Below are positions 24,987 through 33,564 of a stretch of DNA of 50,800 nucleotides, in pieces. The DNA lies in contig CAJTUC010000025.1 in NCBI GenBank assembly GCA_910579395.1, forward strand, positions 1 through 50,800, in the 5' to 3' direction. The notes beneath the pieces were generated by a model that worked only from the letters and a program-made list of their open reading frames with translations, made no database searches and was not told where the DNA came from. The translations under genes and the position numbers were made by a program. Within the stretch, counting starts at the first letter, position 1, and every line of letters begins with the position of its first letter. The DNA is from an uncultured Lachnospiraceae bacterium. GTDB lineage: Bacteria; Bacillota; Clostridia; Lachnospirales; Lachnospiraceae.

Positions 24987-25805
24987 TCATCGCCTGCGTG
25001 TGATTCGATAACAGTTGATTTTGGGGGCTTCAAAATCCAACAGCCTAATACATTGCAGTTGTTTTTTTTCAAGATAGGGTGCTGCGATGCTTTCCGGTAC
25101 GAAGCTGATGCCGTCGGATGTGAGCAGATAAGGAATGAGTTTCGTACCGTGATCGATTTCAAAACCGAACTGGTAATGGGGCGGAAAGAGTTCTTTGATG
25201 AAAAGTCCGACTTCCTGTAAAGCAAATGCACAATATAAATAGTCTGCATCTGCAAGTTCTGCCTGGTGGATGCCATTTGAATAGCGCCTGTTATCAATGT
25301 TTGTGACGAGAACAAGCTCATCGGTTGCAAAGACTTCACAAAGATAGCCGCTGTGATAGAAAGGAAGGTAGGAATATACGATGTCCAGAAGGTTATCCTG
25401 TATTTCCTGCAGCAGCCGGTTGGAATGTCCGATCGTGATTTTTATGGAATGTTCCGGGTGGCTGTACATATATTCTTTGATGACCGGGAAAAGATGGCAT
25501 TCATAAATGGTATTTGTCGAGCCTATACGGTAGGTATCGGTATATTTTTCCAGGGAATTGACGGTTTTGATGCCGGAATCCGAAAGTTCTATGATCTTTC
25601 GGGCATAGTATAAGAACTGTTCGCCTTCCCGCGTCAGCGTTACTTTCCGTTTGTTTCTGACAAAAAGCGGCTTTCCGATTTCCTTTTCCAGTTCTGCAAT
25701 GCGGTTCGTAACGGTGGACTGCGCGATGAAAAGTGCGTCGGCCGTTCTGGTAAAATTCCGGTGTTCTGCTAATGTGAGAAAAGTCTGTAATGACAGGGTA
25801 TCCAT
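24987..25805 (-). CDS. LysR-family transcriptional regulator
   Basis: The N-terminal winged helix is unmistakable: MDTLSLQTFLTLAEHRNFTR, TADALFIAQSTVTNRIAELE, and LFVRNKRKVTLTREGEQFLY. The rest (about 90-272) is a periplasmic-binding-like effector domain. The RBS is AAAGGAGC. It is transcribed away from the tandem GNAT gene at 26002, and LysR proteins often control the divergent neighbour; no T-N11-A box was recognised with confidence. The effector is unknown. Confidence 0.92.
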   Translation of the reverse strand: MDTLSLQTFLTLAEHRNFTRTADALFIAQSTVTNRIAELEKEIGKPLFVRNKRKVTLTREGEQFLYYARKIIELSDSGIKTVNSLEKYTDTYRIGSTNTIYECHLFPVIKEYMYSHPEHSIKITIGHSNRLLQEIQDNLLDIVYSYLPFYHSGYLCEVFATDELVLVTNIDNRRYSNGIHQAELADADYLYCAFALQEVGLFIKELFPPHYQFGFEIDHGTKLIPYLLTSDGISFVPESIAAPYLEKKQLQCIRLLDFEAPKINCYRITRRR

Positions 25806-26001
25806 GAAAACGCTCCTTTTTTGTCATGGCGCTGGCTGCTCAGTGCTCATGATGAAATAATAATCTAAAAATTGAATTAGTGATATTGAAATAATTTGTT
25901 TTACAAATATATTATCATAGGAGTATGATAACAGCAACAGAAAGTTTGTAAAGAGGAAATGTAGAATGATCATTTGAAAAAAGAAATGGAGGATAAGAGA
26001 A

Positions 26002-26865
26002 ATGTCGATTGAGATACGGGAGGTAAGTTGTGACCATGCAGATTTTTTTCTGCTCTGCGGGGAACTGGATGATTTTCTGAATCATGCTATAGGTGGTGAA
26101 GAGAAACGGGAAAAGTATAAAAAATTTAACCATGCGGATACGATGGATTGCGTGGTCGTAGCCTATGACGGCGAAGTTCCGGCAGGCTGCGGGGCTTTGC
26201 GGAGATATTCCGAGGATGAGGCGGAAATAAAAAGAGTCTTTGTCCGGGCAGAATACCGGAACCGGAATATCGGCGGTATGCTGTTGGAGAATCTGATCGC
26301 GCAGGCGAAAAAAACGGGATTTCAAAGGCTGGTCCTGGAGACAGGAGCTTTTTTGGAAGCCTCTGTCCGCCTGTATCAGCGTTATGGTTTTGAACGGATA
26401 GAAAATTACGGCGCTTATAAGGATATGCAGGAATCACTCTGTATGGGACGGGATATCGGTAAAGATGCGCTGATTTACTGTGTGGGAAGAATGCCCGGAG
26501 CGGATAAACTGAAAGAGTTGTATGCTTCGGTAGGCTGGAAGTCCGGCCGTTATGCTGACAGGCTGTTACAATCTTTTGAAACGACAGGGATGGTCATGAC
26601 CGCCTGGTGTGGTTCCGAACTGGCAGGACTGGTGGAAGTGCTGGATGATAAAGGTGTGACTGCCTATGTTCATTATCTTCTCGTGAACCCGTGCTATCAG
26701 GGGAAAGGAATCGGCGCTCACCTGATGGAGGCGGTGAAGGAGCAATATAAAGACTATTTGTATATCGTGTTAAGTTGTGAGAATAAAGATGTGATACCTT
26801 TTTATCAGAAACTTGGTTTTTCGGTCATAGAAGGTTCAACGCCGATGCAGATAAATCGTTTATAA
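26002..26865 (+). CDS. Tandem GNAT acetyltransferase (two GNAT domains)
   Basis: A 287-aa protein with two GNAT folds. Domain 1 (about 1-145) has VFVRAEYRNRNIGGMLLENL as the acetyl-CoA loop and LYQRYGFERIENYG. Domain 2 (about 150-287) has LLVNPCYQGKGIGAHLMEAV and FYQKLGFSVIEGS. Both keep the R/Q-x-x-G-x-G/A-type loop, although domain 1 has RNRNIGG. The RBS AATGGAGGATAAG supports the start. Substrates are unknown; tandem GNATs may act on two sites or use one domain for binding. The LysR gene is divergent. Confidence 0.88.
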   Translation: MSIEIREVSCDHADFFLLCGELDDFLNHAIGGEEKREKYKKFNHADTMDCVVVAYDGEVPAGCGALRRYSEDEAEIKRVFVRAEYRNRNIGGMLLENLIAQAKKTGFQRLVLETGAFLEASVRLYQRYGFERIENYGAYKDMQESLCMGRDIGKDALIYCVGRMPGADKLKELYASVGWKSGRYADRLLQSFETTGMVMTAWCGSELAGLVEVLDDKGVTAYVHYLLVNPCYQGKGIGAHLMEAVKEQYKDYLYIVLSCENKDVIPFYQKLGFSVIEGSTPMQINRL

Positions 26866-26971
26866 GAGTCCGCAGACTGCATAAATTTCCATATTTTGCC
26901 CATATTAAATGAAGAAAAGTCAGCGCTCTGGCAGAAATGCCATGAGCCGGAAGAAAGGCGTGGTTATTGGT

Positions 26972-28738
26972 ATGGGCAAATATGACGATTTGGCAAAACG
27001 TATCATAGAGAGTATCGGCGGCAAAGAGAATATCATCAGTCTGACACATTGTGCGACGAAAATCCGCTTTTGCCTGAAAGATGAAGCAAAGGCCGATACG
27101 CGAGGATTAAAAACGATGCCCGGCGTGATTACGGCTATCCAGAGGAGCGGGCAGTATCAGCTGGTCATCGGAAATCATGCCGCGGATGTCTGCAAGGCAG
27201 TATCCAACCGGACGGGGATTCTCGATTTACAGGAGGAGGGGGAGCGGGAAAAAAGCCGGCTCAGCCGCGTGATGGATTTTGTTTCCGGAATTTTTGCACC
27301 TCTTCTCAGTGTATTCTGTGCCGTGGGCATTTTAAAAGGGGCTTATGAACTTTTTTCCTATGCCGGTTTTTGTGATGAGAGGAATGCTGTCTGGCAGTTC
27401 GTGCAGATACTTTCGGACAGTCTGTTTTATTATCTGCCGTTTTTTGTCGGTTTTACGGCCGCCAGGAAATTTCAGGTCAATCAGTTTACGGGTATGCTGC
27501 TTGGCGCCTGTTTTGTTTATCCGCACCGCTTTGGTATTACGGAACATTCTTATAGTATTCTTCCGGTCATTTTGGCCGTCTGGGCCGCTTCTTATATAGA
27601 GCATTTTCTGAAAAAAGTGCTGCCGGAATTATGGCGGACCTTTCTTGTGCCGTTGATAACGCTGTTAATTGCCGGGCCATTGACCTTTGTTGTCATTGAA
27701 ATGATCTATACCGGCCTTACTGCAGTTGTTATAATGGCGATAAACGGGAGTTATGCGGTCAGCCCGTTATTGGCAGGGGCTCTGACGGGAGGATTCTGGC
27801 CCCTGTTCGTCATTTTTGGTATTCATTGGGAATTGACGGGAATAACACCGGATATGATAATGACAAATGTTTTTCAGGATGCCATGTCGGGGGCTTTTCT
27901 TCCCGCGGTTGCTTATACCGCATCCTGGGCACAGGCCGGTGCGGTTCTTGCAGTTCTGTTCAGAACCAGGGATAAGCGTATGCGCTCTATTGCGATACCG
28001 TCTGTTATCTCCGGCTTTTTTGGAATCGCGGAACCGGGTATTTATGGCGTTGCCCTGCCGGAGAAAAAGCCGTTTTTTATAAGCAGTATCTGCGCGGCCG
28101 CAGGCGGAACAGTATTCGCATTACTGGCATCCAACAATAGAACAACGGTTGCTATTAATGGATTCCCATTTGCAGTGCTCGCGTCTTTGCCGGTTTTTGC
28201 GCTGAGCTGGCTCATAACGATGTTTTTTTACCGGGAACCAAAGAAAGAAAGCATACAGTTTCCGATATTTCCGCTTTCTATGGATGGTAAAAAGGTCATC
28301 CACAGTCCGCTGAACGGAAAACTCGTGCCTCTCATGGAAGTAGGCGATGAGGTCTTTTCCAGCGGTGTTCTTGGAGAGGGAATTGCGATAGAACCTTATG
28401 AGGGTATTGTGTATGCGCCTGCGGATTGTAAGGTCACAACCTTTTTTCCGACCGGTCATGCGATTGGACTGACGACTGCAGAAGGTGTGGAGCTGCTCAT
28501 TCATATCGGTATTGATACGGTACAGCTCAATGGTAAATACTTCAAACCGTTAGTGAAACAGGGGGAGAATCTTTTGGAAGGACAGCCGATGCTGGAGTTT
28601 GACAGTAAGCGGATCGGGCAGGAAGGATACCGGATGACAACAACTGTTATTGTTACAAATACGACGGATTGGAAAAAGGTAGCTTCCACAACAGCGCAGG
28701 AAACTACAGTCGGTGATGCGCTGTTGTGGCTAGTGTGA
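26972..28738 (+). CDS. PTS beta-glucoside-type transporter subunit EIIBCA
   Basis: A membrane sugar importer that phosphorylates its substrate. The EIIB domain starts MGKYDDLAKRIIESIGGKEN with the phospho-Cys at residue 27 (LTHCATKIRF). The EIIC domain has multiple helices and FGIHWELTGITPDM. The C-terminal EIIA domain has LLIHIGIDTV with the phospho-His near residue 511. At 588 aa it is a full BglP-type BCA fusion. The start at 26972 is chosen by homology of the EIIB opening; the RBS is weak (GAAAGGCG), and an ATG at 26942 is possible. No antiterminator or 6-phospho-beta-glucosidase lies nearby, so the sugar is uncertain. The stop codon lies inside a repeat element. Confidence 0.93.
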   Translation: MGKYDDLAKRIIESIGGKENIISLTHCATKIRFCLKDEAKADTRGLKTMPGVITAIQRSGQYQLVIGNHAADVCKAVSNRTGILDLQEEGEREKSRLSRVMDFVSGIFAPLLSVFCAVGILKGAYELFSYAGFCDERNAVWQFVQILSDSLFYYLPFFVGFTAARKFQVNQFTGMLLGACFVYPHRFGITEHSYSILPVILAVWAASYIEHFLKKVLPELWRTFLVPLITLLIAGPLTFVVIEMIYTGLTAVVIMAINGSYAVSPLLAGALTGGFWPLFVIFGIHWELTGITPDMIMTNVFQDAMSGAFLPAVAYTASWAQAGAVLAVLFRTRDKRMRSIAIPSVISGFFGIAEPGIYGVALPEKKPFFISSICAAAGGTVFALLASNNRTTVAINGFPFAVLASLPVFALSWLITMFFYREPKKESIQFPIFPLSMDGKKVIHSPLNGKLVPLMEVGDEVFSSGVLGEGIAIEPYEGIVYAPADCKVTTFFPTGHAIGLTTAEGVELLIHIGIDTVQLNGKYFKPLVKQGENLLEGQPMLEFDSKRIGQEGYRMTTTVIVTNTTDWKKVASTTAQETTVGDALLWLV

Positions 28739-28829
28739 GAAGAACTTCTAGGGCTTGCACCAGAGGGTGCTTCGCCAAGAAGTTCTACGATTTGCCGAAG
28801 GCAAATCTTTCTCACACGAAAGAACGCCT
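28733..28829 (+). repeat. Palindromic repeat element E, copy 1, overlapping the PTS stop codon
   Basis: The ends GTGTGAGA (28733-28740) and TCTCACAC (28810-28817) are inverted repeats, with internal hairpins AGAACTTCT...AGAAGTTCT, GCACC-AGA-GGGTGC and ATTTGCC-GAA-GGCAAAT. The stop TGA of the PTS gene (28736-28738) is inside the left end. Positions 28751-28827 are exactly repeated, inverted, at 50724-50800. The element is non-coding. It lies between the convergent PTS and thiT genes. Confidence 0.85.
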
Positions 28830-28845
28830 GAAATACGGCGTTCTT
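28820..28845. terminator. Hairpin between PTS and thiT, possible terminator
   Basis: AAGAACGCC/GGCGTTCTT is a 9-bp perfect stem with an 8-nt loop. T-runs on either side are short, so termination is uncertain. A second palindrome TGACAAAC-TT-GTTTGTCA follows at 28848-28865, just downstream of the thiT stop. Confidence 0.5.
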
Positions 28846-28888
28846 CCTGACAAACTTGTTTGTCATAGGATTTGCGTTAAATTATGAT

Positions 28889-29578
28889 TTATTCCGTCGC
28901 GAGTGTTTTGACCCTTGTCATGGCGTTTCTGACAGGGGAAAATGATAAAATCACAACTGTTATAAATGCTTCTGCGAGAAGATAAGAATAGTTGTAGGCG
29001 AAAGGATAGAGGAATGATAATGATTTGGGGAATGATTCCGGCATGTATTCCATCCAGTACAAGTAGCCGCCGATTGTGTGGAAAAGCCCCCTGACAAAGG
29101 TTGCAAAAAGATAGCCTTTGATCAGGCCGTTCTTTTTTCGTGAAAAGAAGCCGGACAAGCCAAGCGCTGCAAAAGCGAATATATAGTCCATGAGGACCTG
29201 CAGCGGGGAGAGGATGAAACCGCCGCCGTCCTGTAAGAACTGCAGGATGCCGTAAGCAAAGCCGGCAGTCAGACCGATTTTCGGACCAAACCAGTAGCCG
29301 ATCAGCGTGACGAAGAGCATGGAACAAAGGGTGACAGAACCGCCCCATGGCATATCGATGATCTTGACATAGGAAGTGACGAAGCCGAGAGCCAGCGCCG
29401 CGGCAGAAAAAACAAGCTGTCTTGCCGAAAATGTTTTGACGTTCGTTGTTTCATCATTTTCCTTTTTTCTAAAAAATGCGGTCAGAATGACCAGTACGGC
29501 GATGATGACGATAAAGGCGATCACGCCCGTGGTCGTCAGAGAATAGTAACCATCCTCCTGATTCAGAAATAGTGACAT
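28889..29578 (-). CDS. thiT: Thiamine-specific ECF transporter S-component ThiT
   Basis: A membrane S-component that binds thiamine and works with the shared ECF energising module encoded elsewhere. After an extra N-terminal helix (GVIAFIVIIAVLVILTAFF) the six-helix ThiT core begins at FSARQLVFSAAALALGFVTS. It has PWGGSVTLCSMLFV and the thiamine-contacting YGILQFLQDGGGFILSPLQ and GLFHTIGGYLYWMEYMP segments. Start MSLFLNQ at 29578 follows GAAGGAGG; the longer frame runs into the riboswitch platform. It has 229 aa. A TPP riboswitch lies upstream, confirming the substrate. Confidence 0.95.
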   Translation of the reverse strand: MSLFLNQEDGYYSLTTTGVIAFIVIIAVLVILTAFFRKKENDETTNVKTFSARQLVFSAAALALGFVTSYVKIIDMPWGGSVTLCSMLFVTLIGYWFGPKIGLTAGFAYGILQFLQDGGGFILSPLQVLMDYIFAFAALGLSGFFSRKKNGLIKGYLFATFVRGLFHTIGGYLYWMEYMPESFPKSLSFLYPFAYNYSYLLAEAFITVVILSFSPVRNAMTRVKTLATE

Positions 29579-29609
29579 AAAAAAAACCTCCTTCGTGTGC
29601 GCGAGGAGG
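29579..29609 (-). promoter_or_regulatory. Expression platform: hairpin that contains the thiT RBS and ends in a T-run
   Basis: On the thiT strand CCTCC-TCG (29609-29602) pairs with CGA-A-GGAGG (29595-29587), an 8-bp stem with one bulge. Eight T residues follow directly before the ATG. The 3' arm is the Shine-Dalgarno sequence itself. Formation of the stem would therefore both end transcription and hide the RBS, fitting TPP-dependent repression. Confidence 0.8.
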
Positions 29610-29673
29610 GACAACATCCTGTCCACGGAAGAGATAATAACAATAGTTATCAAAATCTATCCGCGAAAACTGT

Positions 29674-29787
29674 GCCTCCTTCCGCCGGTATTATCCGGTT
29701 CAAGTAGTGAGGGTTAGGAACGGGCGTGGCGGCAAATACGAAGCCGCAGCATGTTCCAATCTCAGCGATGTGCTCCCCTGGCGAGTT
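29674..29787 (-). promoter_or_regulatory. TPP riboswitch (THI element)
   Basis: The reverse strand carries the conserved TPP aptamer parts in order: CCAGGGGAGC, GCTGAGATTGGAAC, a P3 hairpin (GCGGCTTCGTATTTGCCGC), CCTAACCCTCACTACTTGAA and CCGGATAATACCGGCGGAAG. It is intact and lies about 95 nt upstream of thiT. Bound thiamine pyrophosphate should favour the downstream hairpin at 29579-29609 and shut off thiamine uptake. Confidence 0.96.
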
Positions 29788-29839
29788 ACTTATGATATTT
29801 TTAGCGGCAGAAGACACGTTTTTGTGTTTTCTGTCGTCT

Positions 29840-29941
29840 TCTATTAGATGTGGCCCTTATTGGAGACACTTCTATTAGATGTGGCCCTTATTGGAGACAC
29901 TTCTATTAGATGTGGCTCCCATTGGAGACACTTCTATTATA
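29840..29941. repeat. Three 31-bp tandem repeats upstream of the TPP riboswitch
   Basis: TCTATTAGATGTGGC... repeats at 29840, 29871 and 29902, each 31 bp, with a partial fourth TCTATTATA. The first two units are identical; the third differs at three positions. There are no spacers, so it is not CRISPR. It lies in the presumed 5' leader of thiT, between promoter and aptamer. A hairpin GACAGAAAACAC/GTGTCTTCTGCC lies between the repeats and the riboswitch (about 29803-29833). Confidence 0.9.
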
Positions 29942-29967
29942 CTAATGACATTGTATCGGGTTGTCAA
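29939..29967 (-). promoter_or_regulatory. Probable thiT promoter
   Basis: On the reverse strand TTGACA (29967-29962) is followed after 17 bp by TAGTAT (29944-29939). A better TATAAT lies 3 bp further on (29941-29936), with a 20-bp spacer. The -10 overlaps the partial fourth tandem repeat. Confidence 0.5.
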
Positions 29968-30078
29968 GCAGGACTTTCAGAATTTTTATATCACAGGTCA
30001 AAAATTTGTAAGAAAAAAACACAAAACATAGATTTTGCGGTAAAATGATTGAGGAAGCAGGAAAGGAGAGAAAGACAG

Positions 30079-30846
30079 ATGATATATGAGGAAGAGGCTG
30101 ATAAGCATGTGGAAAGGCTTTTTGCCGGCTGGGAAGAGTCTCTGATCTGGTCCTGCCTGCAGGGCATTATGGGACATCTCTATGTGGATGATAAAAAGGA
30201 ACCGCTTTCTGCGATGGCGGTTTTAGGTGACTTCTGTTTTTTCGCAGGGACGCCGAATCGGGAATTGGCGGCATATAGACCGGATTGGTGTAAGCAGAAC
30301 TTTATCATTGCCGTGCCGCAGAACCGACAATGGGCGGACATGATAGAGGACTGTTTCGGGAACAGGGCAAAGAAGGTTCTGCGCTATGCCATCAAAAAGG
30401 AGCCGGATGTTTTTGACCGGAGCAGATTACAGGACATTGTCGGACAGCTTTCCCCGGAATATACACTCAGCCTGATCGATGAGGAAATTTACGGATATTG
30501 TCGGAAGGAGAACTGGTGCAGGGATTTCGTATCCCAGTTCACCGACTGGCCGGCTTATCGGAAGATGGGATTAGGGGTTGCTGCTTTGAAGGACGGTGTG
30601 CCCGTTGCGGGCGCTTCTTCTTATTCCGTTTATTCCGGAGGGATTGAGATTGAAATCGATACGAAGATGGAATTTCGTAGAAAGGGACTTGCAACGGTAT
30701 GCGGTGCAAGGCTCATTTTGGAATGCCTTGACAGAGGTTTGTATCCGAGCTGGGATGCGCAAAATCTCTGGTCGGTGGCGTTGGCGGAAAAGCTGGGGTA
30801 TCATTTTGACCACGAGTATACGGCTTATGAGATACAGGGGTATTGA
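30079..30846 (+). CDS. GNAT acetyltransferase of the GNAT_acetyltran (ZmaR-like) type
   Basis: A 255-aa protein whose N-terminal half (GWEESLIWSCLQGIMGHLYV, MAVLGDFCFFAGTPN) is specific to the PF12746-type clostridial acetyltransferases. The C-terminal GNAT core has IEIEIDTKMEFRRKGLATVC (acetyl-CoA loop RRKGLA) and YPSWDAQNLWSVALAEKLGY. Relatives include the zwittermicin A self-resistance protein, but the substrate here is not known. The start at 30079 has AAAGGAG upstream; the longer frame from 30049 is unsupported. It is monocistronic. Confidence 0.85.
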   Translation: MIYEEEADKHVERLFAGWEESLIWSCLQGIMGHLYVDDKKEPLSAMAVLGDFCFFAGTPNRELAAYRPDWCKQNFIIAVPQNRQWADMIEDCFGNRAKKVLRYAIKKEPDVFDRSRLQDIVGQLSPEYTLSLIDEEIYGYCRKENWCRDFVSQFTDWPAYRKMGLGVAALKDGVPVAGASSYSVYSGGIEIEIDTKMEFRRKGLATVCGARLILECLDRGLYPSWDAQNLWSVALAEKLGYHFDHEYTAYEIQGY

Positions 30847-30890
30847 ACTTCAGGGATTGTGAAAATAATCCATGATATAGCGTAGGAGCC

Positions 30891-30918
30891 TTGACTATTG
30901 CCATATTATTGTTATAAT
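30891..30918 (+). promoter_or_regulatory. Promoter of the degV-like gene
   Basis: TTGACT (30891-30896) and TATAAT (30913-30918) with a 16-bp spacer, about 50 bp before the start codon. Confidence 0.8.
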
Positions 30919-30970
30919 AGTATATAGTTTTAAAAACTACATCAGAAAGTATAAAAAAATAGGTGATATT

Positions 30971-31861
30971 ATGGCATTTCAGATTATTTCAGACGGTTCC
31001 TGCGATCTTGGAACGGAGCGCGCAGCGAAAGAGGGCGTCAGGGTCGTACCGTTTTATGTATCCTTTGATGATAAGACATATGAGAAGGAGATAGAGGAAG
31101 TACCGGTCCGGGAATTTTATCAGCGGATGGTTGACAATGCGGATTGCTTTCCGAAGTCTTCCATGCCATCGGTGCAGGATTATCTGGATGTATTCGAAGA
31201 ATATGCGGCGGCGGGAAAAGATATTCTCTGTCTCTGCATTACGACCAAATTCAGCGGTTCCTACAATTCGGCGATGAATGCAAAGGAGATGCTTCTTGAA
31301 AAATACCCGGATGTCAGGATTGAAGTACTGGATACCACGGTGGATACCGTTCTTCAGGGCCTTCTTGTGCTGGAAGTCTGCCGGATGCAGAAAGCAGGAT
31401 GGAGTTTTGAGGATACGGTGAAGCGCACCAGAGAAATTCTGCCGACGGGCCGCATTATTTTTACAGTAGGAAGCTTTGATTATCTGATACACGGCGGCCG
31501 TATCGGAAAAGTGATGGGCGCGGCGGTCAAAAGTCTGGCAATCAAGCCGCTGATCATTTTAAAAGAGGGAGAAATCTTTCCGGCCGGCATTTTCCGGAAC
31601 CGGGAAAAAGGAAAAAAGACGCTGGTTTCCCTGTGCAGAAAGCATTTTGAGAAAATCGGAGAAAATCCGGATGATTATGCCTTTAACATCGGCTACGGAT
31701 ATGATCATGAGGAAGCTGTTTCTTTCCGCGAGATGCTGCTTTCGGACTTAAAGCAGTATAGCGGCATTCAGGACATGGAACTGTTCCAGATCGGCGCGAC
31801 GATTGGTGTGCATACCGGACCGTATCCCATCGGTCTGACGTTTATCAGGAAGGCGTTTTAA
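30971..31861 (+). CDS. DegV-family fatty acid-binding protein
   Basis: A 296-aa DegV/FakB-type protein that binds a fatty acid in a deep tunnel and presents it to the FakA kinase. Diagnostic blocks are IISDGSCDLGTE near the N-terminus, FPKSSMPSVQDYL, ITTKFSGSYNSAMNAKEM (Ser that contacts the carboxylate), FDYLIHGGRIGKVMGAA and IGVHTGPYPIGLTF (His/Gly tail). It has its own promoter. No FakA gene is in the window. The serine hydrolase-HAD gene follows after 20 bp and may be co-transcribed. Confidence 0.93.
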   Translation: MAFQIISDGSCDLGTERAAKEGVRVVPFYVSFDDKTYEKEIEEVPVREFYQRMVDNADCFPKSSMPSVQDYLDVFEEYAAAGKDILCLCITTKFSGSYNSAMNAKEMLLEKYPDVRIEVLDTTVDTVLQGLLVLEVCRMQKAGWSFEDTVKRTREILPTGRIIFTVGSFDYLIHGGRIGKVMGAAVKSLAIKPLIILKEGEIFPAGIFRNREKGKKTLVSLCRKHFEKIGENPDDYAFNIGYGYDHEEAVSFREMLLSDLKQYSGIQDMELFQIGATIGVHTGPYPIGLTFIRKAF

Positions 31862-31881
31862 CTTGGAAGGACAGGTTTTAA

Positions 31882-33564
31882 ATGGAGATTCAGGAAATAC
31901 TTGATCAAAATTTTAGAGGAAACATCTATATTCTTCAGAAGGACAAGGTTTTATATGAACGGGAATGGGGATTTGCAGATTTACCAAATGAAATTCCCAA
32001 TACAATAGAAACGAAATTTGCCAGTGCATCAGCAGGAAAAGTATTTATTGCAGTAGGAATTCTGCAACTGGTCGAGCGGGGAAGAATCAAGCTTGATGAT
32101 ACATTGGGGATGTTACTCGATATTTCGTTAAATAATATTGATAAGGATGTTACCGTCAAACAGCTTCTGAATCATACGTCGGGGGTTCCCGATTATTTTG
32201 ATGAAAACACGATGGAGGAGTATGAAGAATTATGGGTAGATTATCCCAATTACAAAATCAGGCATAACAGCGATTTGCTTCCATTATTTATCAATAAGCC
32301 GATGATGTACCCGAAAGGCGAGAAATTCCAATATAATAACTCTGGTTATGTATTGCTTGCAATGATAATCGAAAAAGTTACCGGCATGTATTTTGACCAA
32401 TACCTGAAAAAGAATATTTTTGACGTATGCGGAATGGAATCAACAGGATATTATGAATTGGATAAGCTGCCGGCCAAATGTGCCAATAGCTATATTTATT
32501 GCGCGGATACGGATGATTACCGCACAAACATATTTTCTGTTGATGCAAAAGGCACGGGTGCAGGCGGCGCATTTATTACAGTAGAAGATATCGTTCGTTT
32601 CTGGAACAATTTGCTGGAAGGAAATCTAATCTCAGAAGCGCTTGTTTCAGAAATGCTCAGTAAGCAGAGTGGAGATGGCATTGACGCAGAAGAAGGCTAT
32701 TATGGCTATGGCATGTGGATCATTGATAATCCGAATGGCAGGGACTACGCGTATTTTCAAGGTTGTGATCCGGGCATAAGTTTTATCTCGGAATACAATC
32801 CGAATAACGGACTCATTTCTGTTCTGGTAAGTAATTACGGCGATAATGTCTGGAGGGAGATGAGAAAGATAAGGGACGTTTTTTATAAATTGGAAAAGGA
32901 CGGTCAGTTTCAATACCTTTTATTTGATCTGGACGGCACGTTGACCGACCCGAAAATCGGTATTACGAGTTGTGTGCAGCATGCCCTGCGCAAATTCGGT
33001 GTTGAAGAACCGGATTTAAATAAGCTGGATCCATTTATCGGGCCGCCTCTTGCGGACAGTTTTCAGGAATTCTACGGTTTCGACGAAAAGAAGGCTGCGG
33101 AAGCAATTGGCTATTACCGGGAGCGGTTCAGCACGATTGGGCTGTTCGAGAATGAAATCTATCCGGGTGTTGCGAAGATGCTTGCCCATTTGAAACAGGC
33201 GGGCAAAACGCTGGCAGTTGCATCCAGCAAACCGACGGTGTTTGTTCAAAAGATTTTGGTACATTTTAATATCGAATGTTATTTTGATGTCATCGTCGGA
33301 AGCGAATTGGACGGAACCCGTGCCAGAAAAGAAGAGGTCATTGAAGAAGCCTTGCGACAGCTGCGTCAAGTGGCAGAAATAGAGGATAATGACGGGATTG
33401 TCATGATAGGTGACAGGAAGTTCGATATTCAGGGGGCGAAATTGTCCAATCTGGTCAGTGTAGGCGTTACCTTTGGATACGCTTTACCCGGTGAGCTGGA
33501 AGAGGCCGGAGCGGATTATATTGTGGATACCGTGGAAGAATTAGAGGAACTGTTAAATGGCTGA
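31882..33564 (+). CDS. Fusion: class C beta-lactamase-type serine hydrolase plus HAD phosphatase
   Basis: Residues 1-340 form a penicillin-binding/class C beta-lactamase-like hydrolase: SAGK (Ser50, Lys53) as the SxxK motif, YNN (151-153) as YxN, and GCDPG in place of the third H/KxG motif. No signal peptide is visible, so this part is cytoplasmic. Residues 343-560 form a complete phosphoglycolate phosphatase-type HAD: FDLDGTLTD (Asp349, Asp351), ASSKPT and MIGDRKFDIQGA. The junction is at LEKDGQ-FQYLLFDLDG, exactly where relatives' HAD genes begin, so two whole proteins are joined by loss of a stop and start. The CPBP gene overlaps the end by 8 nt. The RBS is weak (GGAAGGACAGG). Confidence 0.88.
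   Translation: MEIQEILDQNFRGNIYILQKDKVLYEREWGFADLPNEIPNTIETKFASASAGKVFIAVGILQLVERGRIKLDDTLGMLLDISLNNIDKDVTVKQLLNHTSGVPDYFDENTMEEYEELWVDYPNYKIRHNSDLLPLFINKPMMYPKGEKFQYNNSGYVLLAMIIEKVTGMYFDQYLKKNIFDVCGMESTGYYELDKLPAKCANSYIYCADTDDYRTNIFSVDAKGTGAGGAFITVEDIVRFWNNLLEGNLISEALVSEMLSKQSGDGIDAEEGYYGYGMWIIDNPNGRDYAYFQGCDPGISFISEYNPNNGLISVLVSNYGDNVWREMRKIRDVFYKLEKDGQFQYLLFDLDGTLTDPKIGITSCVQHALRKFGVEEPDLNKLDPFIGPPLADSFQEFYGFDEKKAAEAIGYYRERFSTIGLFENEIYPGVAKMLAHLKQAGKTLAVASSKPTVFVQKILVHFNIECYFDVIVGSELDGTRARKEEVIEEALRQLRQVAEIEDNDGIVMIGDRKFDIQGAKLSNLVSVGVTFGYALPGELEEAGADYIVDTVEELEELLNG

Noticed and set aside
29840..29941. Regular 31-bp repeats suggesting a CRISPR array
   Set aside because: The units are directly adjacent with no spacers and lie in a riboswitch leader without cas genes; they are a simple tandem repeat.
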